Shown here in pieces: positions 32,673-40,759 of a stretch of 64,000 nt of DNA (position 1 is its first letter; each line of letters begins with the position of its first letter). Origin of the DNA: Streptomyces sp. NBC_01306. Its GTDB lineage: Bacteria > Actinomycetota > Actinomycetes > Streptomycetales > Streptomycetaceae. Below the pieces are notes generated by a model. The model searched no databases. It saw only the letters and a program-made list of their open reading frames with translations, and had not been told where the DNA came from. A program made the position numbers and the translations under genes. The DNA lies in the NCBI RefSeq assembly GCF_026340465.1, contig NZ_JAPEPC010000001.1, positions 7,207,501-7,271,500 of the forward strand. Reading direction: 5' to 3'.

Positions 32673-33562
32673 GCGCCCTCCTCGGCGAACGCCGCGACCG
32701 CGGCCTGATAGGTGTCCTCGTCCCCGGACAGGAAGCGTGCGGTGAACTCCCGCCAGGCGTCCGGATCCGCGGCGGCCTTGGCGTACGCCGCCTGGAACGG
32801 CTCGTCGCGTCCGTAGTCCGGCATGCAGGAGGTGAAGTGCGCCCCGTTCGGGGTCTCGACGACCCCGGTCACCGACTGCCGCCCCACCAACAGGGTCTGC
32901 GGCGCGCCCGCATCGGCGAACTCCGTGCTCGGCACGATGCGTTCGCACGAGACGTACGCCTCGGTCGCCGCGTCGCAGAAGAGGTCGTCGAAGTACGGGT
33001 CGGGGCCCAGGTACTGGGCGTTGCCCCGTGCGTCGGCCCGGTTGAGGTGGACGAGCGCGGCGTCCATCCGCAGCGCGGGCACGGCCACCAGTTCCTCGCC
33101 GTCCGCGTACGGCGAAGTGACCGTACGCAGCTCGGGGTTGACCCGCATCACGTCCGAGCCGAGACCGGCCCGCACCGGCAGGAACGGCAGCCGGTGGGTG
33201 GCCGCGGTCAGCCCCCACATGAACATCGACTCGTCCAGCTCGGTCAGCTCGAAGTCACCGCGCTGGCGCGCCGCACGGAAGTGCGGCTCCAGCGGGATGG
33301 AGTCGAGCGTGGTGAAGGCGGCCACCAGCTTGCGGATCTTCCCGGCGGCGGCCAGCAGGCCCACATCGGGGCCGCCGTACGAGATGACGGTCAGATCGGT
33401 GACGTCCGACCGCAGCAGGGCCCGGACGAGCGCCATGGGCTTGCGCCGGGAGCCCCAGCCGCCGATCCCGATCGTCATGCCGCTGCGCAGCCGGCCGGCG
33501 ACCTCGTCCGGCGACATGATCTTTCCGGTCTGCCCGGTCTCCCCGGGTGTGTCGCTGCTCAC
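32669..33562 (-). CDS. ipdA: IpdA-like CoA-transferase-fold hydrolase, alpha subunit
   Basis: A 297-residue protein: LRSGMTIGIGGWGSRRKPMA near residues 25-44, VISYGGPDVGLLAAAGKIRK, then ELTELDESMFMWGLTAATHR and LPFLPVRAGLGSD. This pattern is very like IpdA (Rv3551). It is the partner of the next gene product in ring C cleavage. The acidic TELDE stretch at about 107-111 lies near where the catalytic glutamate should be, but exact equivalence needs an alignment. It overlaps the EchA20-like gene by 4 bp. Confidence 0.83.
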   Translation of the reverse strand: MSSDTPGETGQTGKIMSPDEVAGRLRSGMTIGIGGWGSRRKPMALVRALLRSDVTDLTVISYGGPDVGLLAAAGKIRKLVAAFTTLDSIPLEPHFRAARQRGDFELTELDESMFMWGLTAATHRLPFLPVRAGLGSDVMRVNPELRTVTSPYADGEELVAVPALRMDAALVHLNRADARGNAQYLGPDPYFDDLFCDAATEAYVSCERIVPSTEFADAGAPQTLLVGRQSVTGVVETPNGAHFTSCMPDYGRDEPFQAAYAKAAADPDAWREFTARFLSGDEDTYQAAVAAFAEEGA

Positions 33563-34308
33563 GACTTCTCCTTGCTTCCGAAGGTGTCACGGACCCGGTC
33601 GGCGACGCCGATCAGGTTGGCCTCGAAGGTGAAGCCCTGCTCGAAGCGGTAGCTGCGGCGGACGTCGACCGGGTCGATCCCGTTGATGGCCGCCTTCGCG
33701 AGGCGGATCAGAGTGCCGTCCTTGGCGGCGATCTCCGCCGCCAGCCGTACGGCCGCGTCCAGCACCTCCGCGCGCGGGACGATCTCCCACACCGAGCCGT
33801 GGTGGTGCAGTTCCTGCGCGGTGGCGGTGCGCGAGGTGTAGTAGAGGGTGCGCATCAGATGCTGCGGGACCAGGCGCGCGAGGTGGGTCGCGGCGCCGAG
33901 CGCGCCCCGGTCCAGCTCGGGGAGGCCGAAGGTCGCGTCGTCGCTCGCCACGATGGCGTCCGCGTTGCCCACCAGGCCGATACCGCCGCCCAGGCAGAAG
34001 CCCGCCACGGCCGCGACCACCGGGACCTCGCACTCGTACACCGCGGCGAACGCCTCGGCGCAGCCGCGGTTGGCGCCCACCAGTGCCTCATGGCCGTCGG
34101 TGCGCTGCATTTCCTTGATGTCGACTCCGGCGTTGAATCCGCGCCCGGCCGCGGCGAGCACCACGCAGCGCACGGACGGGTCGGCGCCCGCGGCGCGCAC
34201 GGCCGCTGCCAGGTCGTACCAGCCCTGTACGGGCAGGGCGTTGACCGGAGGGAAGTCGACGGTGACCACGGTTACGCCGCTGAGCGGGCTTGAGGTGGAG
34301 ACACCCAT
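33559..34308 (-). CDS. echA20: EchA20-like enoyl-CoA hydratase-fold hydrolase
   Basis: A 249-residue crotonase-fold protein: VTVDFPPVNALPVQGW, the oxyanion segment AGRGFNAGVDIKEMQ, AGFCLGGGIGLVGNADAIVA, and a C-terminal YRFEQGFTFEANLIGVADR. In mycobacteria EchA20 hydrolyses ring D of HIEC-CoA to give the IpdAB substrate. First gene of echA20-ipdA-ipdB-ipdC. The ATG at 34308 is favoured; an upstream in-frame ATG at 34338 lies inside the operator and would put the operator within the coding region. AAAGG lies somewhat far (13 nt) from 34308, so the start is the least certain in the unit. Confidence 0.8.
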   Translation of the reverse strand: MGVSTSSPLSGVTVVTVDFPPVNALPVQGWYDLAAAVRAAGADPSVRCVVLAAAGRGFNAGVDIKEMQRTDGHEALVGANRGCAEAFAAVYECEVPVVAAVAGFCLGGGIGLVGNADAIVASDDATFGLPELDRGALGAATHLARLVPQHLMRTLYYTSRTATAQELHHHGSVWEIVPRAEVLDAAVRLAAEIAAKDGTLIRLAKAAINGIDPVDVRRSYRFEQGFTFEANLIGVADRVRDTFGSKEKS

Positions 34309-34329
34309 GAGCAGATCAGCTACCTTTCC

Positions 34330-34343
34330 ACCAAACATTTGTT
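34330..34343. promoter_or_regulatory. KstR2-type operator 2 (divergent promoter echA20/SDR)
   Basis: ACCAAACATTTGTT matches AnCAAGnnCTTGnT at 8 of 10 positions, and the two deviations are symmetric. It is enclosed by a wider inverted repeat, CTACCTT (34320-34326) and AAGGTAG (34351-34357). It lies 22 bp upstream of echA20 and 118 bp upstream of the SDR gene. Confidence 0.75.
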
Positions 34344-34460
34344 AGGTGAGAAGGTAGCAGTGGTTCGCGTACCGCGGGAGGGGGCGCCCGGCGTCCTTGC
34401 CCGTACGACTGCCGACGAAGCCGAAGAGACGAAGCCGAAGAAGCGAAGAGGAGAAGTGGG

Positions 34461-35420
34461 ATGACGTCACAGAACGTGCAAGGCGCGACGGACGGCACGG
34501 CCGGGAACGGCGGAGGAATCTGCGCGGGGCGGGTCGCCGTCGTCACCGGGGCGGGCCGGGGCCTGGGCCGCGCCCACGCGCGCGCCCTGGCGGCCGAGGG
34601 CGCCCGGGTCGTCGTCAACGACCTGGGGGTCGGGCTCGACGGCGCGGGCGGCTCGGCGGGCCCCGCACAGGAGGTCGTGGACGAGATCGTCGCGGCGGGC
34701 GGCGAGGCCGTCGCGCACGGTGGGGACATCGCCACGACGGACGGTGCGGCCTCCCTGGTCACCGCCGCGCTCGACGCCTTCGGGCGGCTGGACATCCTGG
34801 TGAACAACGCCGGGTTCCTGCGGGACAAGATGCTCGTCAACCTGGACGAGGAGAGCTGGGACGCGGTCATGCGGGTCCACCTCAAGGGTCACTTCCTGGC
34901 GCTCAAGCACGCCGGGGCGCACTGGCGCGCGGAGGCCAAGGCGGGGCGGATGCCGCAGGCCCGGGTGATCAACACCAGTTCGGGTGCCGGGCTGCTCGGC
35001 AGTGTGGGGCAGGGCAACTACACGGCGGCCAAGGCCGGGATCCTGGGGCTGACCCTGGTCGCCGCTGCCGAACTGGGCCGCTACGGCGTCCAGGTCAACG
35101 CCATCGCCCCCGCCGCCCGCACCCGGATGACGGAGACGGTCTTCGCTGACGCCATGGCGGCGTCCGGCGACGGCGGCTTCGACGCGATGGCCCCCGAGAA
35201 CGTCTCGCCGCTCGTGGTCTGGCTGGCCTCCGGAGCGTCCGGCGGAGTCTCCGGCCGGGTCTTCGAGGCGGAGGCCGGGCGGATCACCGTCATGGAGGGC
35301 TGGCGGCCGGGGCCCGGCGCCGACAAGGGGGCGCGCTGGACGCCGGCCGAGGCGGGCGAGGCGGCGCTGCGGCTGCTCGCCGCCGCCGAGCCGCCGCAGC
35401 CGGTGTACGGCGCGCAGTGA
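34461..35420 (+). CDS. SDR-family 3-hydroxyacyl-CoA dehydrogenase-like enzyme (Rv3548c-like)
   Basis: A 319-residue SDR related to the dehydrogenase domain of 17-beta-HSD4: cofactor loop VVTGAGRGLGRAHARAL near residues 28-44, VVVNDLGVGLDGAGGSAGPA, NNAGFLRDK, and INTSSGAGLLGSVGQGNYTAAK with the catalytic Ser, Tyr and Lys. It is probably an acyl-CoA oxidising step in the beta-oxidation of the HIP side chain or ring fragments. By synteny it corresponds to Rv3548c, next to echA20 across the divergent promoter. AGGAG lies in the leader 7-11 bases before the ATG. Confidence 0.78.
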   Translation: MTSQNVQGATDGTAGNGGGICAGRVAVVTGAGRGLGRAHARALAAEGARVVVNDLGVGLDGAGGSAGPAQEVVDEIVAAGGEAVAHGGDIATTDGAASLVTAALDAFGRLDILVNNAGFLRDKMLVNLDEESWDAVMRVHLKGHFLALKHAGAHWRAEAKAGRMPQARVINTSSGAGLLGSVGQGNYTAAKAGILGLTLVAAAELGRYGVQVNAIAPAARTRMTETVFADAMAASGDGGFDAMAPENVSPLVVWLASGASGGVSGRVFEAEAGRITVMEGWRPGPGADKGARWTPAEAGEAALRLLAAAEPPQPVYGAQ

Positions 35421-35426
35421 GCATCG

Positions 35427-35459
35427 CCGTGCGGGCGCCCGTTCGTGGCGCCCGCACGG
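35427..35459. terminator. bidirectional terminator between the two SDR genes
   Basis: CCGTGCGGGCGCC (35427-35439) and GGCGCCCGCACGG (35447-35459), 13-bp perfect stem and 7-nt loop, between convergent genes. Confidence 0.85.
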
Positions 35460-35492
35460 CGGTCGGCCCGGCGCCGGGCCGGTCGCGGCCCG

Positions 35493-36284
35493 TCAGCCTG
35501 CGGCCGTGTCGGCGGAGCGCGCCGCGAGGTAGCGGCCCGGTACGTCGCCGCCCCCGTGGACGGCGAGATCGGCGCCGTTCACGTACGACGCCTGAGGGCC
35601 CGCCAGGAACAGGCAGGCGTCGGCCACGTCGGACGGCACGGCCATCCGCCCCATCGGGATGGTCCGCGCCACCGCCGCACCTCCGTCGCTGCCGTAGACG
35701 GCCGCCGCGTTCGAGGTGCGGATCAGCCCGGTGGTGATGTGGTTGACGCGGACCAGCGGCGCCCACTCCAGTGCCAGGGCGCGGGTCAGGCCGAGCAGTC
35801 CGGCCTTGGCGGCCGAGTAGGCGGCCGTGCCCGGCTGCGGATCGTGGCCCGAGACGCTGCCGATGTTCACGACCGAGCCGCCCTCGTCCTGCGTCCGCAT
35901 GACGCGGTTGGCCGCCTGGGCCGTGTAGAAGGGCGCCAGCAGATTGAGTGCGACGATCCGCTCGACGAACCGCGGCGAGACGGTGGCGGCGTCCGAATCG
36001 GGCGAGCCCCCCGCGTTGTTGACGAGCGTGTCCAGCCGGCCGAACCGGGCCGCCGCGTGCTCGATGAGGCCGGCCGCCGCGTCGGGGTCGCGTACGTCCG
36101 CCGCGAGGAAGGCCGCGGTGCGTCCGCCGGCGGCGGGCAGGGAATCCGGTTCACCGCGGCCGCACACGAGGACCTCGGCCCCCGCGCCGAGGAACGCCTC
36201 GGCGATCGCGTGTCCGATTCCCTTGGTGCCGCCCGTGACGACGACTGCCCGTCCGGTGAAGTCCGCCGGGTTCCTGATGGTCAT
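35493..36284 (-). CDS. SDR-family oxidoreductase (Rv3549c-like)
   Basis: A 263-residue SDR: VVVTGGTKGIGHAIAEAFLG (cofactor loop), NNAGGSPDSDAATVS, NIGSVSGHDPQPGTAAYSAAK (Ser, Tyr, Lys) and ASYVNGADLAVHGGGDVPG at the end. The GGSP and GGGD-P-x-Y elements are characteristic of the SDR group next to fadD3 in steroid-degrading actinobacteria. The precise substrate is unknown. It starts at 36284, reading away from operator 3, and ends convergent with the other SDR gene. Confidence 0.78.
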   Translation of the reverse strand: MTIRNPADFTGRAVVVTGGTKGIGHAIAEAFLGAGAEVLVCGRGEPDSLPAAGGRTAAFLAADVRDPDAAAGLIEHAAARFGRLDTLVNNAGGSPDSDAATVSPRFVERIVALNLLAPFYTAQAANRVMRTQDEGGSVVNIGSVSGHDPQPGTAAYSAAKAGLLGLTRALALEWAPLVRVNHITTGLIRTSNAAAVYGSDGGAAVARTIPMGRMAVPSDVADACLFLAGPQASYVNGADLAVHGGGDVPGRYLAARSADTAAG

Positions 36285-36352
36285 GAGCCGCCTCCGTGCC
36301 GTCCGGGCCCGGCTGTGCCTTGGACGGCCGGGAGCTGGTGCGACATCAACCT

Positions 36353-36380
36353 ACCAAGCGTTAGGTAGGTGGACTAGAGT
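36353..36380 (+). promoter_or_regulatory. KstR2-type operator 3 overlapping the fadD3 promoter
   Basis: ACCAAGCGTTAGGT (36353-36366) matches AnCAAGnnCTTGnT at 8 of 10 positions and sits in a longer dyad beginning ACCTACC and ending GGTAGGT. A TAGAGT at 36375-36380 fits a streptomycete -10 box, so a bound repressor would cover the -35/spacer region. Divergent promoter for the SDR gene and fadD3. Confidence 0.72.
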
Positions 36381-36431
36381 GCACTGGATTACGAGCTTTC
36401 ATTCCGAGAATTCCTACGACGAGGGGTCTCC

Positions 36432-38111
36432 ATGACGCAGGACGAGCCGGCCCGTACTGTTCCCGGCGTGCTGGCCACGACGGCCCGCAGCCACCCGGAC
36501 ACCGAGGCGCTCGTCGACGGCGCGACCCGGCTGACGTACGGCGAACTGGCCGCGCGGGTGCGGCGCGCCACCGCCGCCCTGATGGCGTCGGGCGTCGTCC
36601 CCGGCGACCGGGTGGCCGTCTGGGCCCCCAACGGGCACCGCTGGGTGGTGGCCGCACTCGGGGCGCTCGGTGCGGGGGCCGTGCTGGTGCCGGTCAACAC
36701 CCGCTACAAGGGCGAGGAAGCGGGCTGGCTGCTCGCCAGGAGCGGGGCCAGGACCCTGTTCGTGGACAACGGCTTCCTGGGCCACGACTACCTCGGCTAC
36801 CTCGGCGGGCTGCCGGGCGCCCCGGAGACCGGGCCCGGAGACGGCGGTCCGGCCGCTGCCGCTGCCGCTCCCGCTGCCTCCGAGGACGACGGTCCCGGCG
36901 CCGCTGTACGCGGCACGGGGCCGGTCCCCGCGCTGCCCGCACTGCTCGACGTGGTGCTCATCGGGGACGGCGCGGCCCCCGGGGCGCGCGGCTGGCAGGA
37001 GTTCCTGGCCGCGGGCGGGCCCGTGTCCGGCGCGGCTGCCGACGCACGGGCCGCCGCGGTCGGCGAAGAGGACGCCTGCGACATGTTCTTCACCTCGGGC
37101 ACCACCGGCAGACCGAAGGGCGCACTGACGGCACACGGCCAGAACATCCGCGCCTTCGACGCCTGGAGCGAGCGGGCCGGGCTGCGCCACGGGGACCGGT
37201 ATCTCATCGTCAACCCTCTCTTCCACACCTTCGGGTACAAGGCCGGAGTCCTCGCCTGTCTGGGCCGGGCGGCCACGATGGTGCTCCAGCCGGTCTTCGA
37301 CGTACGGGAGACTCTGCGGCTGGTGAGCGAGGAGAAGGTGACCGTGCTGCCCGGTCCGCCCGCCATCTACACGTCGATCCTCGACCACCCGGACCGCCAC
37401 GCCTACGACACCTCGTCGCTGCGCCTGGCCGTCACCGGCGCTTCCGTCGTACCCGTCGCACTGGTCGAGCGGATGCGGGAGGAACTGAAGCTGACCGTGC
37501 TCACCGCGTACGGCCTCACCGAGTCGTGCGGCATGGTCTCCATGTGCACCGCCGACGACGACGCGCGGACCGTCGCCCGGACCTCCGGCCGGGCTGTCGA
37601 CGGCGTGGACCTCTGTGTGGTGGACGCGGCGGGCAACCCGCTCGGGGCCGGTGAGAACGGCGAGATCGTGGTGGGCGGATACAACGTGATGCGCGGGTAC
37701 TTCGAGGATCCCGCCGCGACCGCCGAGGCGATCGACGCGCAGGGCCGCCTCCACACCGGCGACGTCGGGTGCCTCGACGCCGAAGGCAACCTCACCGTCA
37801 CCGGACGGCTCAAGGACATGTTCCTGGTCGGCGGGTTCAACGTGTACCCCGCCGAGATCGAGCAACTGCTCGCGCGCCACGGGCAGATCTCCGAGGCCGC
37901 CGTCGTCGGGATACCGGATCCGAGGCTGGGCGAGGTGGGCCGGGCCTATGTCACGGCCCGGCCGGGCGAGCGGCCGGATCCCGCGGAGGTGATCGCCTTC
38001 TGCCGGGAGCGGCTGGCCAACTTCAAGGTGCCGCGCGAGGTCGTGGTCCTCGACCGGTTCCCGCGCAACGCCATGGGGAAAGTCCTCAAGACCGCCCTGG
38101 ACAGGAGCTGA
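36432..38111 (+). CDS. fadD3: FadD3-like acyl-CoA synthetase (HIP-CoA ligase)
   Basis: A 559-residue ANL-family ligase. The nucleotide-binding P-loop is FTSGTTGRPKGA at 220-231; AYGLTESCGM, LHTGDVGCLDAEG, GRLKDMFLVGGFNVYPAEIE and the C-terminal lysine in AMGKVLKT are intact. FadD3 activates HIP, the C/D-ring remnant of steroids, to HIP-CoA, which is also the KstR2 inducer. It reads away from operator 3, with GAGGGG before the ATG. Odd: an insert of about 35 residues (129-166) is a low-complexity A/G/P/E run not expected in FadD3 (usual length a little over 500). Confidence 0.83.
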   Translation: MTQDEPARTVPGVLATTARSHPDTEALVDGATRLTYGELAARVRRATAALMASGVVPGDRVAVWAPNGHRWVVAALGALGAGAVLVPVNTRYKGEEAGWLLARSGARTLFVDNGFLGHDYLGYLGGLPGAPETGPGDGGPAAAAAAPAASEDDGPGAAVRGTGPVPALPALLDVVLIGDGAAPGARGWQEFLAAGGPVSGAAADARAAAVGEEDACDMFFTSGTTGRPKGALTAHGQNIRAFDAWSERAGLRHGDRYLIVNPLFHTFGYKAGVLACLGRAATMVLQPVFDVRETLRLVSEEKVTVLPGPPAIYTSILDHPDRHAYDTSSLRLAVTGASVVPVALVERMREELKLTVLTAYGLTESCGMVSMCTADDDARTVARTSGRAVDGVDLCVVDAAGNPLGAGENGEIVVGGYNVMRGYFEDPAATAEAIDAQGRLHTGDVGCLDAEGNLTVTGRLKDMFLVGGFNVYPAEIEQLLARHGQISEAAVVGIPDPRLGEVGRAYVTARPGERPDPAEVIAFCRERLANFKVPREVVVLDRFPRNAMGKVLKTALDRS

Positions 38112-38178
38112 CCGCGATGCACGCCGCCAAATACCGGATCCCGCCGGGTGAGTTCACCGCTGTACGGGGAGCCACGGC

Positions 38179-39039
38179 GTGAGCGCGCCGTCGCGCACCC
38201 CGGCGGGTGCCTGGCGCGGCCGTGAGCTGGGAGAGCGCACCGTCAGCTACGACGAGCGCGACGCGATCCTCTACGCCCTCGCGATCGGCGCCGAAGCCAC
38301 CGACCTGGACCTGGTCTTCGAGGAACGGCTGCGGGTGCTGCCCACCTTCGCGCTCACCCTCGCCCAGTGGGCGCCCGACGCACTCGGCTCGCTGGGCGCG
38401 TTCGACATCCGTACCGCGGTCCACGGTGCCCAGCGGCTCCAGGTGAAGGCACCGCTGCCGCGCTCCGGCAAGCTGTCCATGCGCGCGTACGTGAGCGAGG
38501 TCTGGGACAAGGGATCGGCCGCGGTGTTCGAGGTCGTCGTGGTCAGCGACTGCTCCGTCGCCACCTGGTCGCTCTTCGCCCCGGGATGCGGCGGCTTCGG
38601 CGGCGAACGCGGCCCGGCCGCACCGTCCGCCCCGCCGGAACCGCCCGGCCACCGGGCCGAGGTGGCGACCGCCCCGAACCAGGCGGCGCTCTACCGGCTG
38701 CTCGGTGACCGCCACGCCATGCACATCGACCCGGACGCCGCACGGGCGGCCGGGCAGCCGAGGCCGTTCCTGCACGGGCTGTGCTCGATGGCGGCCGCGA
38801 CGCTGCCGCTGGCCCGGGCGGTCGGCGCTCATCCGGCCGATCTGGTCCGCCTCGAAGGCCGCTTCGCGGCCCCGGTGTTCCCGGGGGACCGCCTCACGGC
38901 ACACGCCTGGGAGCCCGCGGGTCCGGAGGCGCGCCCGCCTGCCGGCGCGCACCCGGCGCCGCCCGCCGAACTGCGCTTCGAACTCCTCGGCGGCGGCCGC
39001 TCAGTGGTGTCCGGCGGACGGGCCGGGTTCAGCGCCTGA
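38179..39039 (+). CDS. MaoC/hotdog-fold enoyl-CoA hydratase 2-like protein
   Basis: A 286-residue double-hotdog hydratase. The second hotdog carries the hydratase 2 motif YRLLGDRHAMHIDPDAAR followed by PFLHGLCSM, with the catalytic Asp and His. The N-terminal hotdog (FALTLAQWAPDALG, VHGAQRLQVKAPLP) is degenerate, as usual. It would hydrate an enoyl-CoA to the (R)-3-hydroxyacyl form for the HSD4-like SDR. It follows fadD3 by 67 bp on the same strand. GTG at 38179 with GGAG upstream. Confidence 0.8.
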   Translation: MSAPSRTPAGAWRGRELGERTVSYDERDAILYALAIGAEATDLDLVFEERLRVLPTFALTLAQWAPDALGSLGAFDIRTAVHGAQRLQVKAPLPRSGKLSMRAYVSEVWDKGSAAVFEVVVVSDCSVATWSLFAPGCGGFGGERGPAAPSAPPEPPGHRAEVATAPNQAALYRLLGDRHAMHIDPDAARAAGQPRPFLHGLCSMAAATLPLARAVGAHPADLVRLEGRFAAPVFPGDRLTAHAWEPAGPEARPPAGAHPAPPAELRFELLGGGRSVVSGGRAGFSA

Positions 39040-39138
39040 CCGCACCGGCCGGAGCGGTGTAAGTGCACGGTGAGTGAGCCGGGTCACTTTCTGTTGATGT
39101 TCAGGCATAGGTAAAGGCCAATCGGGGAGGTGACCGGA

Positions 39139-39157
39139 CCACTGGTCGAACCAGTGG
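39139..39157. promoter_or_regulatory. GntR/FadR-type palindrome upstream of betB
   Basis: CCACTGGTCGAACCAGTGG, an inverted repeat with TGGTCGAACCA at its core, matching the TGGTnnnACCA pattern of FadR-type GntR regulators. It lies 31-49 bp before the betaine aldehyde dehydrogenase start. No such regulator is adjacent. Confidence 0.6.
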
Positions 39158-39188
39158 ATTCAGTTGAGTGAGGAAAGGCAGAACACAC

Positions 39189-40697
39189 GTGTCGGCAAGC
39201 GAGACCATTCATGTAGACGGGATGTGGCGGGGCGCCGCATCCGGCGCCACACGGGAGGTCATCGACCCCGCCGACGCGAAGACCCTGCAAGTCGTCGCCG
39301 AAGGCGGCGCGGAGGACGCGGACGCCGCCGTACTGGCCGCGCACACCGCCTTCGCCGGCGGCCGGGGCGACTGGCCCCTCACGCCGGTGTCCGAACGCGC
39401 CGCGCTGCTGCGCCGGGTCGCCGGGCTGCTCCAGCGCGACCGCGAGGAGATCGCGCTCATCGAGAGCCGCGACACCGGCAAGACCCTGGAGGAGGGCCGG
39501 GTCGACGTCGACGACGTCACCAACGCCTTCCGGTACTTCGCCGATCTGGTGCTGAACGAGAGCGGCGGCCGGGTCGTCGACGCCGGATCGCCCGACGTCC
39601 ACAGCGTCGTCGTCCATGAGCCGGTCGGCGTCTGCGCCCTGATCACCCCCTGGAACTACCCGCTGCTGCAGGCCAGCTGGAAGATCGCACCGGCGCTCGC
39701 CGCGGGCAACACCTTCGTGATCAAGCCCAGCGAGGTCACCCCGCTCTCCACCGTCCACCTGGTGAAGCTCCTGGCGGAGGCCGGCCTGCCCGCCGGAGTG
39801 GCCAACATCGTCACCGGCCCCGGAGTACCCGTGGGGGCCAGGCTCGCCGAACACCCGCAGGTCGACCTGTTCTCCTTCACCGGGGGACTGGCCAGCGGTA
39901 CCACGGCCGCGAGTTCGGCCGTCGCCGGAGCGAAGAAGATCGCCCTGGAGCTGGGCGGCAAGAACCCCAATGTCGTCTTCGCCGACGCCTGCTCCACCGA
40001 GGAAGGCTTCGACACCGCCGTGGACCAGGCGCTGAACGCCGCCTTCATCCACAGCGGCCAGGTCTGCTCGGCCGGTGCCAGGCTCATCATCGAGGAGTCC
40101 GTCCGGGACCGCTTCGTCGCCGAACTGGCCCGCCGCGCCGAGCGGATCAGACTCGGCCGCGGCACCGCCGAAGGCGTCGAGTGCGGGCCGCTGGTCTCCC
40201 AGCAGCAGCTGGACAAGGTCGAGGCGTACGTGGCGTCGGCCCTGGCCGAAGGAGCGCAGCTGCGCTGCGGCGGCAAGCGCCCCGAGCCGTCCGACGAGCG
40301 GCCCGCCACCGGTTACTTCTACGCGCCCACCGTCCTCGACGGCTGCCACCGCTCCATGAAGGTCGTACGTGAGGAGACCTTCGGCCCGATCCTGACCGTC
40401 GAGACCTTCCGTGACGAGGAGGAGGCGGTGACACTGGCCAACGACACCGAGTACGGACTGGCCGGCGCCGTCTGGTCGGCCGACACCGCCCGCGCCCGCC
40501 GCGTCGCAGCCCGGCTCCGGCACGGCACTGTCTGGATCAACGACTACCACCCCTACCTCCCGCAGGCGGAGTGGGGCGGTTTCGGCAAGTCCGGCATCGG
40601 CCGCGAGCTGGGCCCCACCGGCCTGGACGAGTACCGCGAGTCCAAGCACATCTACGAGAACCTCCGGCCCGCACCGGTCCGCTGGTTCACGGGCTGA
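39189..40697 (+). CDS. betB: betaine aldehyde dehydrogenase-type ALDH
   Basis: A 502-residue aldehyde dehydrogenase. LITPWNYPLLQASWKIAPALA binds NAD; LELGGKNPNVVFADA contains the catalytic Glu and HSGQVCSAGARLII the catalytic Cys. Motifs and gene context fit betaine aldehyde dehydrogenase, giving glycine betaine. The GTG at 39189 with GAGGAAAGG upstream is preferred; a GTG at 39168 would add seven residues. First gene of an operon for choline oxidation and osmoprotectant uptake; 62 bp before the GMC gene. Confidence 0.85.
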   Translation: MSASETIHVDGMWRGAASGATREVIDPADAKTLQVVAEGGAEDADAAVLAAHTAFAGGRGDWPLTPVSERAALLRRVAGLLQRDREEIALIESRDTGKTLEEGRVDVDDVTNAFRYFADLVLNESGGRVVDAGSPDVHSVVVHEPVGVCALITPWNYPLLQASWKIAPALAAGNTFVIKPSEVTPLSTVHLVKLLAEAGLPAGVANIVTGPGVPVGARLAEHPQVDLFSFTGGLASGTTAASSAVAGAKKIALELGGKNPNVVFADACSTEEGFDTAVDQALNAAFIHSGQVCSAGARLIIEESVRDRFVAELARRAERIRLGRGTAEGVECGPLVSQQQLDKVEAYVASALAEGAQLRCGGKRPEPSDERPATGYFYAPTVLDGCHRSMKVVREETFGPILTVETFRDEEEAVTLANDTEYGLAGAVWSADTARARRVAARLRHGTVWINDYHPYLPQAEWGGFGKSGIGRELGPTGLDEYRESKHIYENLRPAPVRWFTG

Positions 40698-40759
40698 CTG
40701 CCCGTCTGTTCGCAGCGCCGCTTACCACCGTCAGCACTTTGCAGAAGGAGCAACGCCTC

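Noticed and set aside
24763..39039. Aromatic or fatty-acid degradation cluster
   Set aside because: Paired CoA-transferase-fold genes followed by an NMO-type flavoprotein, with a FadD3-like ligase, IpdF-like SDR and KstR2-like regulator, fit HIP catabolism much better than generic beta-oxidation.
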